Positions 26,347-36,216 are shown, counted from the stretch's first letter. The stretch is DNA of 64,000 nucleotides from CAYZTD01 sp964638155 (GCA_964638155.1 CAZWYI010000008.1:8747-72746); one strand, 5' to 3'. Made by a program: numbers and translations. The notes: generated by a model not told the origin, from the sequence alone.

Positions 26347-27599
26347 TTCTTTTGTTTCTTATCTTTTTTCTTGTATTTAAATATGAAAATTACTGCTATA
26401 ATCGCTAGTAAAAATATTACTGTTACAAAGCCTGGTACTTTAACTGTGTGTGGATATGGCAGTAGTACTTGCTCATTTTTTGGTTTCTTTTGATCATAGC
26501 TATCATAGTTTAATAAAACATCTGCTTGCTCGTCACTTGATTTAGACCAGTTCCATGGTTGAGGTGGTGTTTCATCACCTATGTCATCATCACCTGTTGT
26601 TGAAACATTATATTCTTCTGTATCTTCTACAATGTTGCTGTATTTTATAAATATATTTGGGAAATAATGACTTACTTCAACATATACTTTCATTGTATAG
26701 TTTGAGTTTTGCTCCCATCCTTCATATGCCGGAGAAGTTTCATATTTTTCAGGATAATCTAATTTGTATCTATTAACATTTATTTCTTCTCCAGAATCTA
26801 GTTTATAGTAAACTCTAAATGTTTCCTTGCTAACTTTTTCATCAACCTCTATATCTATATCATCGTCACTACTCATTGATTTTAAAGAAGGTAAAGTTTC
26901 ATCTACATCAATTACATCATCGTCATAGTAAAAACTTCCTTTGTTTTCATTGTTTACATGTCCATTTACATCTTTAGCTGTTAAAATATATGTGAATTCA
27001 CCAGTTTGATTATCTGTATTCTCAAACAAGAATTTTACAATTATATCATTTTGTTCAAATTCACTAGGTTTAACACTTTTTTCTGTATCATCAGGATAAG
27101 TGATATCTATTTTTAATGAGTCTTTGTCAACTTCAACATTATCGGTTATTTTTGCAACAAATAGTATGTCTCCTCCTGGTTCTTGCATCTCTGGTAGAAC
27201 CACTAACTCTACAACTGGCGGTTCATCATCATATATAGGAGGGTTTACAAGAATTATAAACACTAGTAACCATGCAAAGAAATACACTGCATATGCTGCA
27301 AACCAGTTTTTTTTAGTGAAATGTGATGTATCAAGATTAAGTTTCAGATAAAAATATTTTATAAATGAAGAACTAAAAATTGCAAGTATTATTACTAAAA
27401 ACCAGCGCATACCTGTCTCTGGGCCCATTAAAGCCCAGAATCCAAAACAGATTATTGCCATTAGTATTCCAAAGAAAAAGGCTATAAAAACAGATTTTAC
27501 GTTTCTTTTTTCTTGTTTTATATATTTTTCTCTGTCAAATTTACCTGGTTTAAACGGTTTATCTTCTTCTTCGTCTTTTTCTTTACGTCTTTTAGCCAT
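26343..27599 (-). CDS. multi-span membrane protein with external Ig-like domains and PGF-type anchor
   Basis: A 418-residue protein with a charged cytoplasmic N-terminus (about 30 residues), three membrane spans (about 33-59, 62-85 and 97-119), an external region (about 120-380) with Ig/cadherin-like strands (VVELVVLPEMQEPGGDILF, EFTYILTAKDVNGH), and a C-terminal span preceded by KVPGF and followed by KYKKKDKK, resembling a PGF-type sorting or anchor segment. It sits inside a tRNA-modification operon and overlaps the RaSEA start by four bases. Function unknown. Confidence 0.65.
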   Translation of the reverse strand: MAKRRKEKDEEEDKPFKPGKFDREKYIKQEKRNVKSVFIAFFFGILMAIICFGFWALMGPETGMRWFLVIILAIFSSSFIKYFYLKLNLDTSHFTKKNWFAAYAVYFFAWLLVFIILVNPPIYDDEPPVVELVVLPEMQEPGGDILFVAKITDNVEVDKDSLKIDITYPDDTEKSVKPSEFEQNDIIVKFLFENTDNQTGEFTYILTAKDVNGHVNNENKGSFYYDDDVIDVDETLPSLKSMSSDDDIDIEVDEKVSKETFRVYYKLDSGEEINVNRYKLDYPEKYETSPAYEGWEQNSNYTMKVYVEVSHYFPNIFIKYSNIVEDTEEYNVSTTGDDDIGDETPPQPWNWSKSSDEQADVLLNYDSYDQKKPKNEQVLLPYPHTVKVPGFVTVIFLLAIIAVIFIFKYKKKDKKQKK

Positions 27600-27655
27600 C
27601 GACGTGGGAACAGAATTCTTATTAAAAGATTTTTCCCATTTTTTCTAACTAATCT

Positions 27656-28057
27656 TTACTTTTTCTGTTTTTCTTTTTCTTTTTTGAGTTTCTTTGCTTT
27701 TTTTAGTTCTGCTTTTGCTTTCTTTTTTTCTAGTTTTAGCCGTTCTTTTTCAAGATCTGAATCTATTTTTTTCTTTTCTAGTTCATCATCTGAATTGTGA
27801 TGATGTACCTCTACTATCTTTTTTTGTTCAGTTGTCAAACCTGATCTATATCTATATGTTAAAAAAACAGATATTAGAGTATAAAAAACAAGGATTATAC
27901 CTAACACGATTACAAATGTATCATTTATTTTTATATCTGATAATTCAAGAAAACCTCTAGTTGCAACTAGTAATGCGAGTAATACTGATCCAGCCCATGC
28001 ATGATGTCTTGATATGTCATATTTTCTTTTATATTCAGATAAATATTTTTTGTTCAT
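27656..28057 (-). CDS. small membrane protein with highly basic coiled tail
   Basis: 133 residues: two membrane spans (about 19-39 and 45-68), then a His/Asp/Glu segment (VEVHHHNSDDELEKKK) and a long Lys/Glu/Ala helix ending KKEKEKQKK. The ATG overlaps the serS stop by four bases, so it is translationally coupled to seryl-tRNA synthetase. No family is recognised. The tail could bind nucleic acid or ribosomes near the membrane, but that is speculation. Confidence 0.65.
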   Translation of the reverse strand: MNKKYLSEYKRKYDISRHHAWAGSVLLALLVATRGFLELSDIKINDTFVIVLGIILVFYTLISVFLTYRYRSGLTTEQKKIVEVHHHNSDDELEKKKIDSDLEKERLKLEKKKAKAELKKAKKLKKEKEKQKK

Positions 28058-29547
28058 AAAAACTCTATGCCCTCTGGTAGTTTATCTAAATATTTTCTAA
28101 AACCTTCTGGCCATTTATCTGGATTGATTCCTTTTTGAGATAAAAATGCAGCTGTCCAACGCTCAAGACCAATTCCTGAGCATCCGCTCCATAATTTGCT
28201 TTTTTGTGCTTTTATATTAAATGCTTTTATGTATTTATCACCAAGAATACTTAAGTTTTGAAACTCTAGCCATTCTGATTTTTTCCTATCACCCCGGTAT
28301 GGCATATATGCCTCAAAATCTATTGTTCCAGTATCTTGTGTTCCTTTATCACCTATTTTTCCTGCCTGTTGCATATACCAGGGGGTAACCCAGGCCATAC
28401 GCCATTCGAGATCAAAAATATTGTTGAACACATGTTTATAACGATCAAGTAGTTTTTCTCTTAAATCTAACAGATGTTTGCGTGTCCCGATATACACCGG
28501 TTCTATTCTGTGGAATTCATCTACTCTTTCTATTCCATGTCTTCCACCTGATTCATATCTAGCTGATATAGCTGTGTTATCATAGACATAAACAGGCAAT
28601 GATTTTTCTGAGATTGTTTTTCCTTTAAGGCTCCAATATATAAGTGGGCATTGTGCATAACAAATACCACCTTTAGGTGAACTTAGATTTTTGTTTAACA
28701 CATCTATTGGGATCTCATTTTTTATTTTTGTTATATCAACAAAAGATTCCCATTTATCTGTATCCCTTGTTTTAGGCTCTGTTACATAATAAAATTCTCC
28801 AGGCATACCTTCCATATGGCCAGTTTTTAACCATACATCAAAAGGAACTATATTTGATTCCATTATTTCTTCAAAGCCAAGTGGTTTTAATATTTCTTCA
28901 ACTGCTATTTTTTCCATGGTTTTAAGAATAGCAGCTGATTGAGCGCGATAAAACCATTTACCTTTAGTAGGGCCCTGTTTAAGCCATCCTAGTTTTATCA
29001 TTCCTTCTGTTGGATCTTTTTTCCATATTTCTTTTTTTGGACCAGATTCCCATATTAGTTTCCAAAATTCTCCTTTTCCTTCGTAGTACTGGTTTTCAAT
29101 TTTTTCATGTACTCTATTTATCATTCTGTCTATGTAATTATGTCTTAGAAACTCTTCATCAATATTTTCTATTTTCATTTCTGCTTTTTTATCTTTTGTT
29201 TCAACTGTGGCAAACGGAATACTAATTTTTTTTAAGGGTTTTTTTTCTAAATCAAAATATATTTTATAGATTGGTACTTTTATTTCCCTTACACCTATAT
29301 GATATTTTTTTCCAAATTCTTTTGATATATTGTTTTTAATTTGTAATAAAGAGTTATGCGGCCTAAAAACTCCTTCAGATATTACATTAAAAATTAAGTT
29401 ATCTTTACTAGTCTTAATATCTTTTATTTTAACTGACTCATCTTTTACAATATTTTTTTCAAAATCTAAAAGAAGATTTTTGATATCTTTTTCTATTTTT
29501 GAAACATCATCGCTGAATGTAAATTCTACTTTTAAATCAAATTTCAT
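28054..29547 (-). CDS. serS: seryl-tRNA synthetase, methanogenic (rare) type
   Basis: Charges tRNA-Ser. The 497-residue protein is the rare archaeal SerRS type, not the common bacterial-like form: a distinct N-terminal tRNA-binding domain (1-160), motif-2-like region with WFYRAQSAAILKTME, TGHMEGMPGEFYYV, then the zinc-site segments GGICYAQCPLIYW, GIERVDEFHRIEPVY and WSGCSGIGLERW, and DTGTIDFEAYMPYRG. The Cys/Glu/Cys zinc ligands of this type appear present. It is 30 bases downstream of pcc1 and coupled to the next gene. This type was first known from methanogens, so its presence helps in placing the lineage. Confidence 0.93.
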   Translation of the reverse strand: MKFDLKVEFTFSDDVSKIEKDIKNLLLDFEKNIVKDESVKIKDIKTSKDNLIFNVISEGVFRPHNSLLQIKNNISKEFGKKYHIGVREIKVPIYKIYFDLEKKPLKKISIPFATVETKDKKAEMKIENIDEEFLRHNYIDRMINRVHEKIENQYYEGKGEFWKLIWESGPKKEIWKKDPTEGMIKLGWLKQGPTKGKWFYRAQSAAILKTMEKIAVEEILKPLGFEEIMESNIVPFDVWLKTGHMEGMPGEFYYVTEPKTRDTDKWESFVDITKIKNEIPIDVLNKNLSSPKGGICYAQCPLIYWSLKGKTISEKSLPVYVYDNTAISARYESGGRHGIERVDEFHRIEPVYIGTRKHLLDLREKLLDRYKHVFNNIFDLEWRMAWVTPWYMQQAGKIGDKGTQDTGTIDFEAYMPYRGDRKKSEWLEFQNLSILGDKYIKAFNIKAQKSKLWSGCSGIGLERWTAAFLSQKGINPDKWPEGFRKYLDKLPEGIEFL

Positions 29548-29577
29548 ATTTTCATACCATTAATAACTAATAATTCT

Positions 29578-29802
29578 TTAACTTTTATCTAAAACTTTAA
29601 ATGCAACATTCACACAGTTTAAATAATCATCAACTGTATGAAGAAGTGAAGGAATAGAATCTGTGTTGATTTCTGCCTTTAAAACTGATTTTTTTATATT
29701 TGATTTTACAAAATCAAAATCATCTACTTTTACACTTTTTAGTATTTTTTCTGCTTTTATATTTGTTTCTAAATCAATTACTAAATTACACTGTGCTTTC
29801 AT
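29578..29802 (-). CDS. pcc1: KEOPS complex subunit Pcc1
   Basis: Small dimerising subunit of KEOPS, which makes t6A37 in ANN-decoding tRNAs. The 74-residue protein reads MKAQCNLVIDLET at the start and has the family C-terminal helix SLLHTVDDYLNCVNVAFKVL. ATG 29802 is preferred because GTGAT lies 4 bases upstream; an in-frame GTG at 29811 overlaps the DHH gene stop. Kae1/Bud32 and Cgi121 are not in the window. Confidence 0.85.
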   Translation of the reverse strand: MKAQCNLVIDLETNIKAEKILKSVKVDDFDFVKSNIKKSVLKAEINTDSIPSLLHTVDDYLNCVNVAFKVLDKS

Positions 29803-29807
29803 ATTTA

Positions 29808-31148
29808 TCACTTAATTTGCTCTAATATTATTTTATTTACTGTTTCTAGAAAATCTTTTTCTTTTTCTGAGCTAATTGTTGCGCCACTAGCTATAGCATG
29901 CCCTCCTCCGTGTCCACCTAATTTTTTTGATGCTTTTTTCATTGCTTCTCCAAGATCTAATCCTTTTTTAACTAAATCCTGGTTTCCCCTGCATGATACA
30001 TGTATCTCATCATTTTTTCTAACTATTGATATTAATGGTTTTTTTATATCAAGCATAAAATTTGTAGCAATACCACCAATTACTCCACCTATAGATGAAC
30101 TATCAGTATAAAAATATCTAAAACCATCTTTTTCTTTAAATCCTTCTTTTTCTAATCGTAAAAGTTCATTTAATATTTTTTCTTTGTATTCTCTTTCAAT
30201 CTTTAAAGCCTTATCCAGTGATTTTTTATCACCCATTGCAACTGAAAATGCTATACCACGGTTTCCACTTTTACCACATGAATCAAATAAATCTGCAAGT
30301 CTTTCTGATTCAAAATTAAATAGTTCTGTGTAATAACGAGTTCTAATTACTGTATCTAGTATATTTTTTTCACATCCTTTCTTTATTAAAAGGAGCATTA
30401 GATAGGATTGTAGTTTTTTTATTTGATCAGAAGTTAGTTCATCAAATTTTGATTCTTTTTTAATACCAATTTTTTCAAATAATTCTTCTATATTTTTTTT
30501 ATTTCCAGAAATACTACTATAATATGGATCAATTGAGTAAAATAGAGAATTGTATATATTTTCACCTGGCAGCTTTATACTTGTTTTTTGTTTGATTATA
30601 TCATTTTTTATTGCTTCATCTATTATTTTTTTGTTGAATCCTCTAAAACCGCCAATGTATTGTTTATCTCCTGATGCCCCTGCTATTGCTAGAGCTGCTA
30701 GGTCAAAATTATTTTTATTAATTGTTTTTGCAAATAAATAAGCAAGTGTTGCTCCGCATGCTTCATAGTTACCATTTATACCATAATGGTTACAATTGAT
30801 TTGTATAACATTTTCTTTTGTTTTTTTCTTGATTGGCTGGTGATGATCAATTATTATTGATTTAAAATCCATACGTTCAATTGAATCTATTTGACCTGAT
30901 CCCATATCTGAATATATTACTAGATCATTTTCTTCTTTTGAAACTCTTTCTAGTCCTTTATCAAAAGGGTTTCTCATAAGTGTAACATGAAAATTATAGC
31001 CTTCTCTATAGAGTGAATTGCAAATTATTGCTGCAGCTGATATTCCATCTGCATCATAATGAGAGATAACTCTAATTCTACTATTTTTAGGAATTGATTT
31101 TAAAAGTGCCACTGCTTTTTTGTTTGTTTCTTCTATTGAATTTTTCAT
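29808..31148 (-). CDS. DHH-family phosphoesterase, archaeal RecJ-like exonuclease
   Basis: 446 residues with the DHH motifs: HYDADGISAAAI (Asp32, Asp34), YSDMGSG, IIDHHQP and CNHYG in the N-terminal domain, and the DHHA1 motif GGHGGGHAIASGA at the C-terminus. Archaeal RecJ-like proteins of this kind include GAN, which associates with GINS/CMG, and single-strand nucleases. In many archaea this gene lies beside rps15, as here (rps15 about 650 bases upstream, with a plus-strand gene inserted between). It overlaps the GTG upstream of pcc1. Confidence 0.87.
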   Translation of the reverse strand: MKNSIEETNKKAVALLKSIPKNSRIRVISHYDADGISAAAIICNSLYREGYNFHVTLMRNPFDKGLERVSKEENDLVIYSDMGSGQIDSIERMDFKSIIIDHHQPIKKKTKENVIQINCNHYGINGNYEACGATLAYLFAKTINKNNFDLAALAIAGASGDKQYIGGFRGFNKKIIDEAIKNDIIKQKTSIKLPGENIYNSLFYSIDPYYSSISGNKKNIEELFEKIGIKKESKFDELTSDQIKKLQSYLMLLLIKKGCEKNILDTVIRTRYYTELFNFESERLADLFDSCGKSGNRGIAFSVAMGDKKSLDKALKIEREYKEKILNELLRLEKEGFKEKDGFRYFYTDSSSIGGVIGGIATNFMLDIKKPLISIVRKNDEIHVSCRGNQDLVKKGLDLGEAMKKASKKLGGHGGGHAIASGATISSEKEKDFLETVNKIILEQIK

Positions 31149-31215
31149 CTTTTAAGAGCGTAATAGGAAATGTTTTATAAATAATACAGGTTATTAAAAA
31201 GTTGGAGAGAAAGAT

Positions 31216-31782
31216 ATGGTAAAATATTGTCCATATTGTGGAAGAAATATGCCTGATGATGCTAGAATTTGTCCTTATTGTAATAAAATGCTAGGTCTTC
31301 ATGAAGGAATTTCACAAAAACCATACACTAGCACACCAGAGAAGAAAGACAAAACAGTATTAATTATTGCAGTAGTATTAGTAGTCATATTAATTCTACC
31401 TGTAGCTATTGCTGCAACTGTTTATGTATATTTTAGTAATATGCTTGAGGATAGCTCAGAAGGACTTGCGTTAGCACCAATGATAAATATTCAAGTTAAA
31501 GAACATAGTAAAAATAACGCCACTATATCTGTATCATATATTGACAAAGAAAACATATTATGGAGTACTTTAGAATTTGAAATAAAAGATATGGATGACA
31601 ACGAAAAATTAGAAGAAAATATCAATTATACAATTTACAAACCAAATGGACATATAGAAACAGGAGATGAAATTGAGTTAAAAGGAATCAAACCGGAATT
31701 CGAAGAAAATCATCAATATAGATTGACTATGATTTATATTCCAACAGATAGTATAATAATGGTACGTAATTGGGTTCAATAA
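31216..31782 (+). CDS. zinc-ribbon single-span membrane protein
   Basis: 188 residues. The N-terminus is a double zinc knuckle: YCPYCGRNMPDDARICPYC. A membrane span follows at about 46-72 (VLIIAVVLVVILILPVAIAA region), then an external beta-rich domain of about 110 residues. This zinc_ribbon_2 / membrane architecture is common in archaea. A TATA element (TTTATAAATA) lies about 40 bases upstream and GGAGAG precedes the ATG. It is inserted on the opposite strand between rps15 and the DHH gene. Confidence 0.72.
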   Translation: MVKYCPYCGRNMPDDARICPYCNKMLGLHEGISQKPYTSTPEKKDKTVLIIAVVLVVILILPVAIAATVYVYFSNMLEDSSEGLALAPMINIQVKEHSKNNATISVSYIDKENILWSTLEFEIKDMDDNEKLEENINYTIYKPNGHIETGDEIELKGIKPEFEENHQYRLTMIYIPTDSIIMVRNWVQ

Positions 31783-31799
31783 AAAATAATAGGTTGATT

Positions 31800-32258
31800 T
31801 TACTCAAACATCAATTTTGCCTGTTTTGCACTATATTTCCATTTTTCTGGGAGAACATTATTATCCTTATAGTATTTAACAAGCCTTCTTATTTTTGATT
31901 CTGTTAGTTGAAGATTTCTTTTGTTTTCAAGGTCTTTTTTATTTGTATCAAGATGTTTTCTCAACTGCAAAGCTCTGCTTATCAAGTTTTTTAAATCCTC
32001 TGGTATGTCTGATTTTAGATTGTTGCTTCCAAGGATTTTATTAATCTTTTTACCAGTAGCTATTTTTACATCGGGTACTGCATATTGATCTCGTAGTATC
32101 ATACCTATTTCACTAGTACTGTGTCCTTTTTTTGCAAGTTCTATTACATGTGCTTCGACTTCGCGAGGGTTTAAACTGCTCCAATCTGGATGAGTTTTTC
32201 TTTTTGCAGGATGTTTTGAACCTGCTTTTCCTCTTCTTCGTGCATGTATTCGCGCCAT
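31800..32258 (-). CDS. rps15: 30S ribosomal protein S15
   Basis: 152 residues, the archaeal/eukaryal S15 (uS15) length with the N-terminal extension MARIHARRRGKAGSKHP, then WSSLNPREVEAHVIELAKKGHSTSEIGMILRD and the conserved C-terminal LTESKIRRLVKYYKDNNVLP. A TATA-like TTTAAATA lies upstream on the minus strand. Part of the S15 / RecJ-like / Pcc1 neighbourhood. Confidence 0.95.
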   Translation of the reverse strand: MARIHARRRGKAGSKHPAKRKTHPDWSSLNPREVEAHVIELAKKGHSTSEIGMILRDQYAVPDVKIATGKKINKILGSNNLKSDIPEDLKNLISRALQLRKHLDTNKKDLENKRNLQLTESKIRRLVKYYKDNNVLPEKWKYSAKQAKLMFE

Positions 32259-32378
32259 ATTATTTCTCCATGATATAATTAGTAGAGTAGAAAGTGTATA
32301 TAGTTATGATATTTAAATCTAAAGGTATCATTTTTTTATTATAACTCTTTCAAAAAATAAAAAGATTTAGTTAAAAAA

Positions 32379-33491
32379 TTATTTAACCTTTTTAAACTTT
32401 GAGCCAAGTTTTTTCATAACCTTTGGAAGGGTTGTATATTCCATATCTTCCATAGGCAACCTATGTGGCTCAAATGGACCGTGACGTCTCATATAATCCA
32501 TAATTTCTTGAGATTTCTTCCTTGTTATATCAAATGCTGGATCAGCAAATAGATCAACTGGCTCGGTAATTTTACCTTGCTTTAGCTGAAAACCAAGAGC
32601 AGTAACTCTTGGTGGACCATCAAAACGAGTACATTGTGCATCTTCAACAGACACAGGCATCAAAGGACCATTATGGCTTCCACGCATCCAACCAGATACC
32701 AAGTGACCTAGTGAAAATGCTTCAAGTATTTCACCAACAGCCGGTAGACCGCTCTGACCACGTACTACTGCAACTGGATCATCTTTTCCAACATATTCTC
32801 CAGCTATCTGATAGAGTTTTTCAGAGGATATAGCTGATACTGGTTCAGTTGATGGAAGTTTTGAAGATTTCTTTGGAAATACTCTTTTAATTACAAAACG
32901 AGATTTCGCACCAATAAGTGCAAGAAGATCATACATATCCTCAGGAGTGTTAAGCATGACACTTTTATGTTCTAAAATATCCAATACTTCAAAAGTGAAA
33001 CCATCATGAAGAGAAGGATCAATAATTAATCCAGCTGTGTTAAATGGATCTGCAAACATTTTAAAGATAGGAAAATTAAAAGCACCAGGCTCAGTTTTAT
33101 CCATAAAAAAACAAATCACCGGCTCTGCTTTTCTTTCTGTAAATTCTATTTCAGCAATACCTGGACCCATACCACGGACATTTCCTGAAAAAGCATCACA
33201 TAAAAGATCTTGTCCTGCTCCATATAATCCAAGGTCACGTGCCTTTTCTGTTGCTTCACAAAATGTATCCCAAGCAAGACTATGAATTTCTTTTGCATCC
33301 ACACCGTTTTTATGAGTCATTACTAGTTCCAAGTCATCCCCACAATGCGTCACATGAAAATCTTTTATTAATTTGTCACGTTTTGCATCAATTAATTTAC
33401 GATTTGCAATATCTTCTAAATCAGGGTGAACAAGTGCATGTCCCGGCCAACCGCCAACATCTGCCTTTATTATACTGAATGTAGTTTTCAT
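32379..33491 (-). CDS. fbp: bifunctional fructose-1,6-bisphosphate aldolase/phosphatase
   Basis: Archaeal gluconeogenic enzyme that makes FBP from triose phosphates and dephosphorylates it. 370 residues with the family signature start FSIIKADVGGWPGHALVHP (metal ligand Asp11), HVTHCGDDLELVMTHK, GLYGAGQDLLCDAFSGNVRGMGPG, AFNFPIFKMFADPFNTAGL, and RFDGPPRVTALGFQL. All are diagnostic of FBPA/P. It indicates sugar synthesis from amino-acid carbon. Stands alone with its own promoter region, divergent from cysS. Confidence 0.95.
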   Translation of the reverse strand: MKTTFSIIKADVGGWPGHALVHPDLEDIANRKLIDAKRDKLIKDFHVTHCGDDLELVMTHKNGVDAKEIHSLAWDTFCEATEKARDLGLYGAGQDLLCDAFSGNVRGMGPGIAEIEFTERKAEPVICFFMDKTEPGAFNFPIFKMFADPFNTAGLIIDPSLHDGFTFEVLDILEHKSVMLNTPEDMYDLLALIGAKSRFVIKRVFPKKSSKLPSTEPVSAISSEKLYQIAGEYVGKDDPVAVVRGQSGLPAVGEILEAFSLGHLVSGWMRGSHNGPLMPVSVEDAQCTRFDGPPRVTALGFQLKQGKITEPVDLFADPAFDITRKKSQEIMDYMRRHGPFEPHRLPMEDMEYTTLPKVMKKLGSKFKKVK

Positions 33492-33623
33492 AATTTTAGA
33501 ACCTCCCTATGATAGGTAACTGTTTTCATGGTATGTATATTATATTTATAAATCATTTGGAAGAAATTATCAGTAAAATATATATTTTACTCCTAGTTTG
33601 CAACTAAATACAGTGAGGAAAAA

Positions 33624-35117
33624 ATGACCATAAAAATATACAATACACTTTCACGTAAAAAAGAAGAATTTAAACCGGTTAATAAAAACAAAGTTAAAAT
33701 GTATGTATGTGGAATGACAGTTTATTCTGATGCGCACATCGGTCATGCTCGTACATATTTTGCTTTTGATATGATTAGACGTTATTTTGAATACAAAGGA
33801 TATGATGTAAATTATATCCAAAATATTACAGATGTTGATGATAAGATAATTAATGCTGCAAACAAAAAAGGCGTTGATCCACTGGAATACTCAAAAAAAT
33901 TTGCAGATCGATGCCTAAAAGATCTTGATAATCTTGGTATTAGAAGAGCCGATAAATATCCAAAGGCCTCAGAAACTATTCCTGAAATGATAGAGATGAC
34001 CAAAAAAATAATTGAAAAAGGCTATGGTTATGAGGCAGATGGAGATGTATATTTTTCTGTTGAAAAATTTAAAGATTACGGTAAACTCTCTGGTCAAAAA
34101 CTAGAGGACCTTATGACTGGTGCTAGAATAGAGCCAGAGGATAAGAAAAAAAATCCTTATGATTTTGCGCTTTGGAAAAGTGTAAAGCCAGGTGAACCAA
34201 GCTGGGATAGCCCATGGGGAAAAGGTAGACCTGGTTGGCATATAGAGTGCTCTAGCATGAGTTCTAAATTCCTTGGCCTTCCATTTGATATACATGGAGG
34301 CGGAATGGATCTTCGTTTTCCACATCATGAAAATGAAATCGCGCAAGCAGAAGCTGCAACCGGTAAAAATTTTGCAAATTTTTGGATGCACATAGGTCTT
34401 CTAACTGTTGAAGGAGAGAAGATGAGTAAATCAATTGGAAATATTATTAATATTAAAGATCTTTTAAAAGAATGGAATCCAGAAATAATCAGGTTTTTTT
34501 ATGCCCAAGCCCATTATCGTAGTCCGCCTGATTTTAGCAACAAAGGACTTGAAAACTCAAAGAAAGGCCTTGAAAGGATATACCGAGTTAAAGAAAAACT
34601 TGAAAAAAATGCAAAAGAGGAAAAATTTGATCCTAAAAAATTATTTAGCTTGGAAAAACAGTATCTCAAAGATATAACAGATTTTAAAAATAATTTTGAA
34701 AAGGCTATGGATGATGACTTTAACAGCCCACAGGCTGTAGGTGTGTTATTTGATTTTGTAAATAATACAAATAGATATTTTGAAAAAACAAAAACACCTC
34801 ATCGGGGAATATGCAATTATTCTCTAAATACCCTTTTAAAACTAGGGAATATTCTAACTTTATTTCAATCGAAAAAACAAGAAAAAACTGAGGATGACAA
34901 AGAACTAAAAAATGATTTAGAAAAAGTTGCCGGCAAATATGTAACAGATTTTAAGGGAAAAACTATTGAAGAGTTAATGAATATTCTCCTTGAGGCTAGG
35001 GAGAAAGCCAGACGTGAAAAAAAATGGGATACATCAGATAACATTCGTGATGATTTGAAGGAAGTAGGATTTGAAATACAGGATACAGATGAGGGTCCTG
35101 TATGGAGAAGAAAATAA
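33624..35117 (+). CDS. cysS: cysteinyl-tRNA synthetase
   Basis: Class I synthetase, 497 residues. MYVCGMTVYSDAHIGHART carries the zinc Cys29 and the HIGH motif (38-41). The zinc-binding set continues with WHIECSSMS and HHENEIAQ, and EKMSKSIGN is the KMSKS loop near residue 270. The C-terminal helical anticodon domain ends WDTSDNIRDDLKEVGFEIQDT. A GAGG precedes the ATG. The usp gene starts 3 bases after the stop. Confidence 0.95.
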   Translation: MTIKIYNTLSRKKEEFKPVNKNKVKMYVCGMTVYSDAHIGHARTYFAFDMIRRYFEYKGYDVNYIQNITDVDDKIINAANKKGVDPLEYSKKFADRCLKDLDNLGIRRADKYPKASETIPEMIEMTKKIIEKGYGYEADGDVYFSVEKFKDYGKLSGQKLEDLMTGARIEPEDKKKNPYDFALWKSVKPGEPSWDSPWGKGRPGWHIECSSMSSKFLGLPFDIHGGGMDLRFPHHENEIAQAEAATGKNFANFWMHIGLLTVEGEKMSKSIGNIINIKDLLKEWNPEIIRFFYAQAHYRSPPDFSNKGLENSKKGLERIYRVKEKLEKNAKEEKFDPKKLFSLEKQYLKDITDFKNNFEKAMDDDFNSPQAVGVLFDFVNNTNRYFEKTKTPHRGICNYSLNTLLKLGNILTLFQSKKQEKTEDDKELKNDLEKVAGKYVTDFKGKTIEELMNILLEAREKARREKKWDTSDNIRDDLKEVGFEIQDTDEGPVWRRK

Positions 35118-35120
35118 TTT

Positions 35121-35528
35121 ATGAGAAAGATACTTGTAGGTTTTGATGGTTCTGAGGGATCAGAACAGGCTCTTAACAGAGCTATGATGATTCTTTATGA
35201 GTATGGGCAGCTTATTTTACTTGCTGTTATACCAACTCCTGGAAAACAATCTTTTTTTGATGAGGAAGCATATAAAAAACTTAGAAAAAAAGCAGATATT
35301 TTGATTTCTAATACCATTGATGACCTTGGAGAGCAAAGTTTTGAAATAAAGGGGATTGTTGAAGAAGGTGATCCTGCAGCAAAAATTATTGATACCTCAA
35401 ACCGGTTGGATGTTGATTTAATTGTTTTAGGTAGCAAAGGTAAAAGTGAGCTTGGCCATTATCTTATCGGTAGTGTAGCAAATAAAGTAGTTCAGTATGC
35501 TCATAAACCTGTTATGGTTGTAAGATAA
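35121..35528 (+). CDS. universal stress protein (UspA family)
   Basis: 135-residue alpha/beta protein starting RKILVGFDGSEGSEQALNRA. The ATP-binding signature G-2x-G-9x-G-S is present as GSKGKSELGHYLIGS, followed by NKVVQYAHKPVMVV. So this is an ATP-binding Usp. It follows cysS by three bases and is convergent with rpl15e (7-base gap). Confidence 0.9.
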   Translation: MRKILVGFDGSEGSEQALNRAMMILYEYGQLILLAVIPTPGKQSFFDEEAYKKLRKKADILISNTIDDLGEQSFEIKGIVEEGDPAAKIIDTSNRLDVDLIVLGSKGKSELGHYLIGSVANKVVQYAHKPVMVVR

Positions 35529-35535
35529 AAAAAGT

Positions 35536-36123
35536 TTATTTTCCTCTACCTTTTTTAGCAGCAATACTGGGTCTAACTTTTTCAGCACCTTTTCCTTTAT
35601 GTCTTAGACCTCTTCCTTTCTTTCCAGCACTAGTTTTTCCACGTAGAACACGTCTTTTATGTTTTACATTTGAAATCCATTTTATATTTTTATCTTTCAT
35701 AATTGCTGGATGAACTGGATCAACAAAGATTATTTCATAAAAATGATGTTTACCATCTTTTCCAACAGGATATGAATTTAATACATCCATATTTGGATAT
35801 TTTTTAGCTGCTCTTTCCTCTGCAATTCTCTGAGTATTTTTCGCCATTGTAATTTTCTTTATACCTTTCTTTGATGGAACTCTACCACCCTTGATAGTAT
35901 GTTTTCTAAGTCCGCCACGTCTTACTCTAGATCTAACTACAACATATCCTGGTTTTGCTTTGTATCCAAGAGATCTTGCTCTGTCTATTCTTGTGGGTCT
36001 ATTGACTCTTGTAAAGTTTTCTTCTTTTCTCCACTGTATCATTCTTTTTTGCTGTGGAGATTGATATGAAGTATCTGGTTTTTTCCATTGTTCTGAAAGG
36101 TGTTCATACATGCTTTTTACCAT
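35536..36123 (-). CDS. rpl15e: 50S ribosomal protein L15e
   Basis: 195-residue archaeal/eukaryal ribosomal protein: MYEHLSEQWKKP, RIDRARSLGYKAKPGYVVVRSRVRRGG, KKIGKKITM-like NTQRIAEERAAKKYPNMDVLNSYPVG, and the basic C-terminus RGLRHKGKGAEKVRPS. GGTGA precedes ATG 36123; an internal ATG four codons later corresponds to the usual family start. Confidence 0.95.
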   Translation of the reverse strand: MVKSMYEHLSEQWKKPDTSYQSPQQKRMIQWRKEENFTRVNRPTRIDRARSLGYKAKPGYVVVRSRVRRGGLRKHTIKGGRVPSKKGIKKITMAKNTQRIAEERAAKKYPNMDVLNSYPVGKDGKHHFYEIIFVDPVHPAIMKDKNIKWISNVKHKRRVLRGKTSAGKKGRGLRHKGKGAEKVRPSIAAKKGRGK

Positions 36124-36216
36124 AATTTCACCTGTTAAGTATAACTTGATAGGAGCAATAGGAAGTGTGTTCTTTATTTAAAAGTTTTGTTACCACATTT
36201 TTTTATGTTACTAAAG

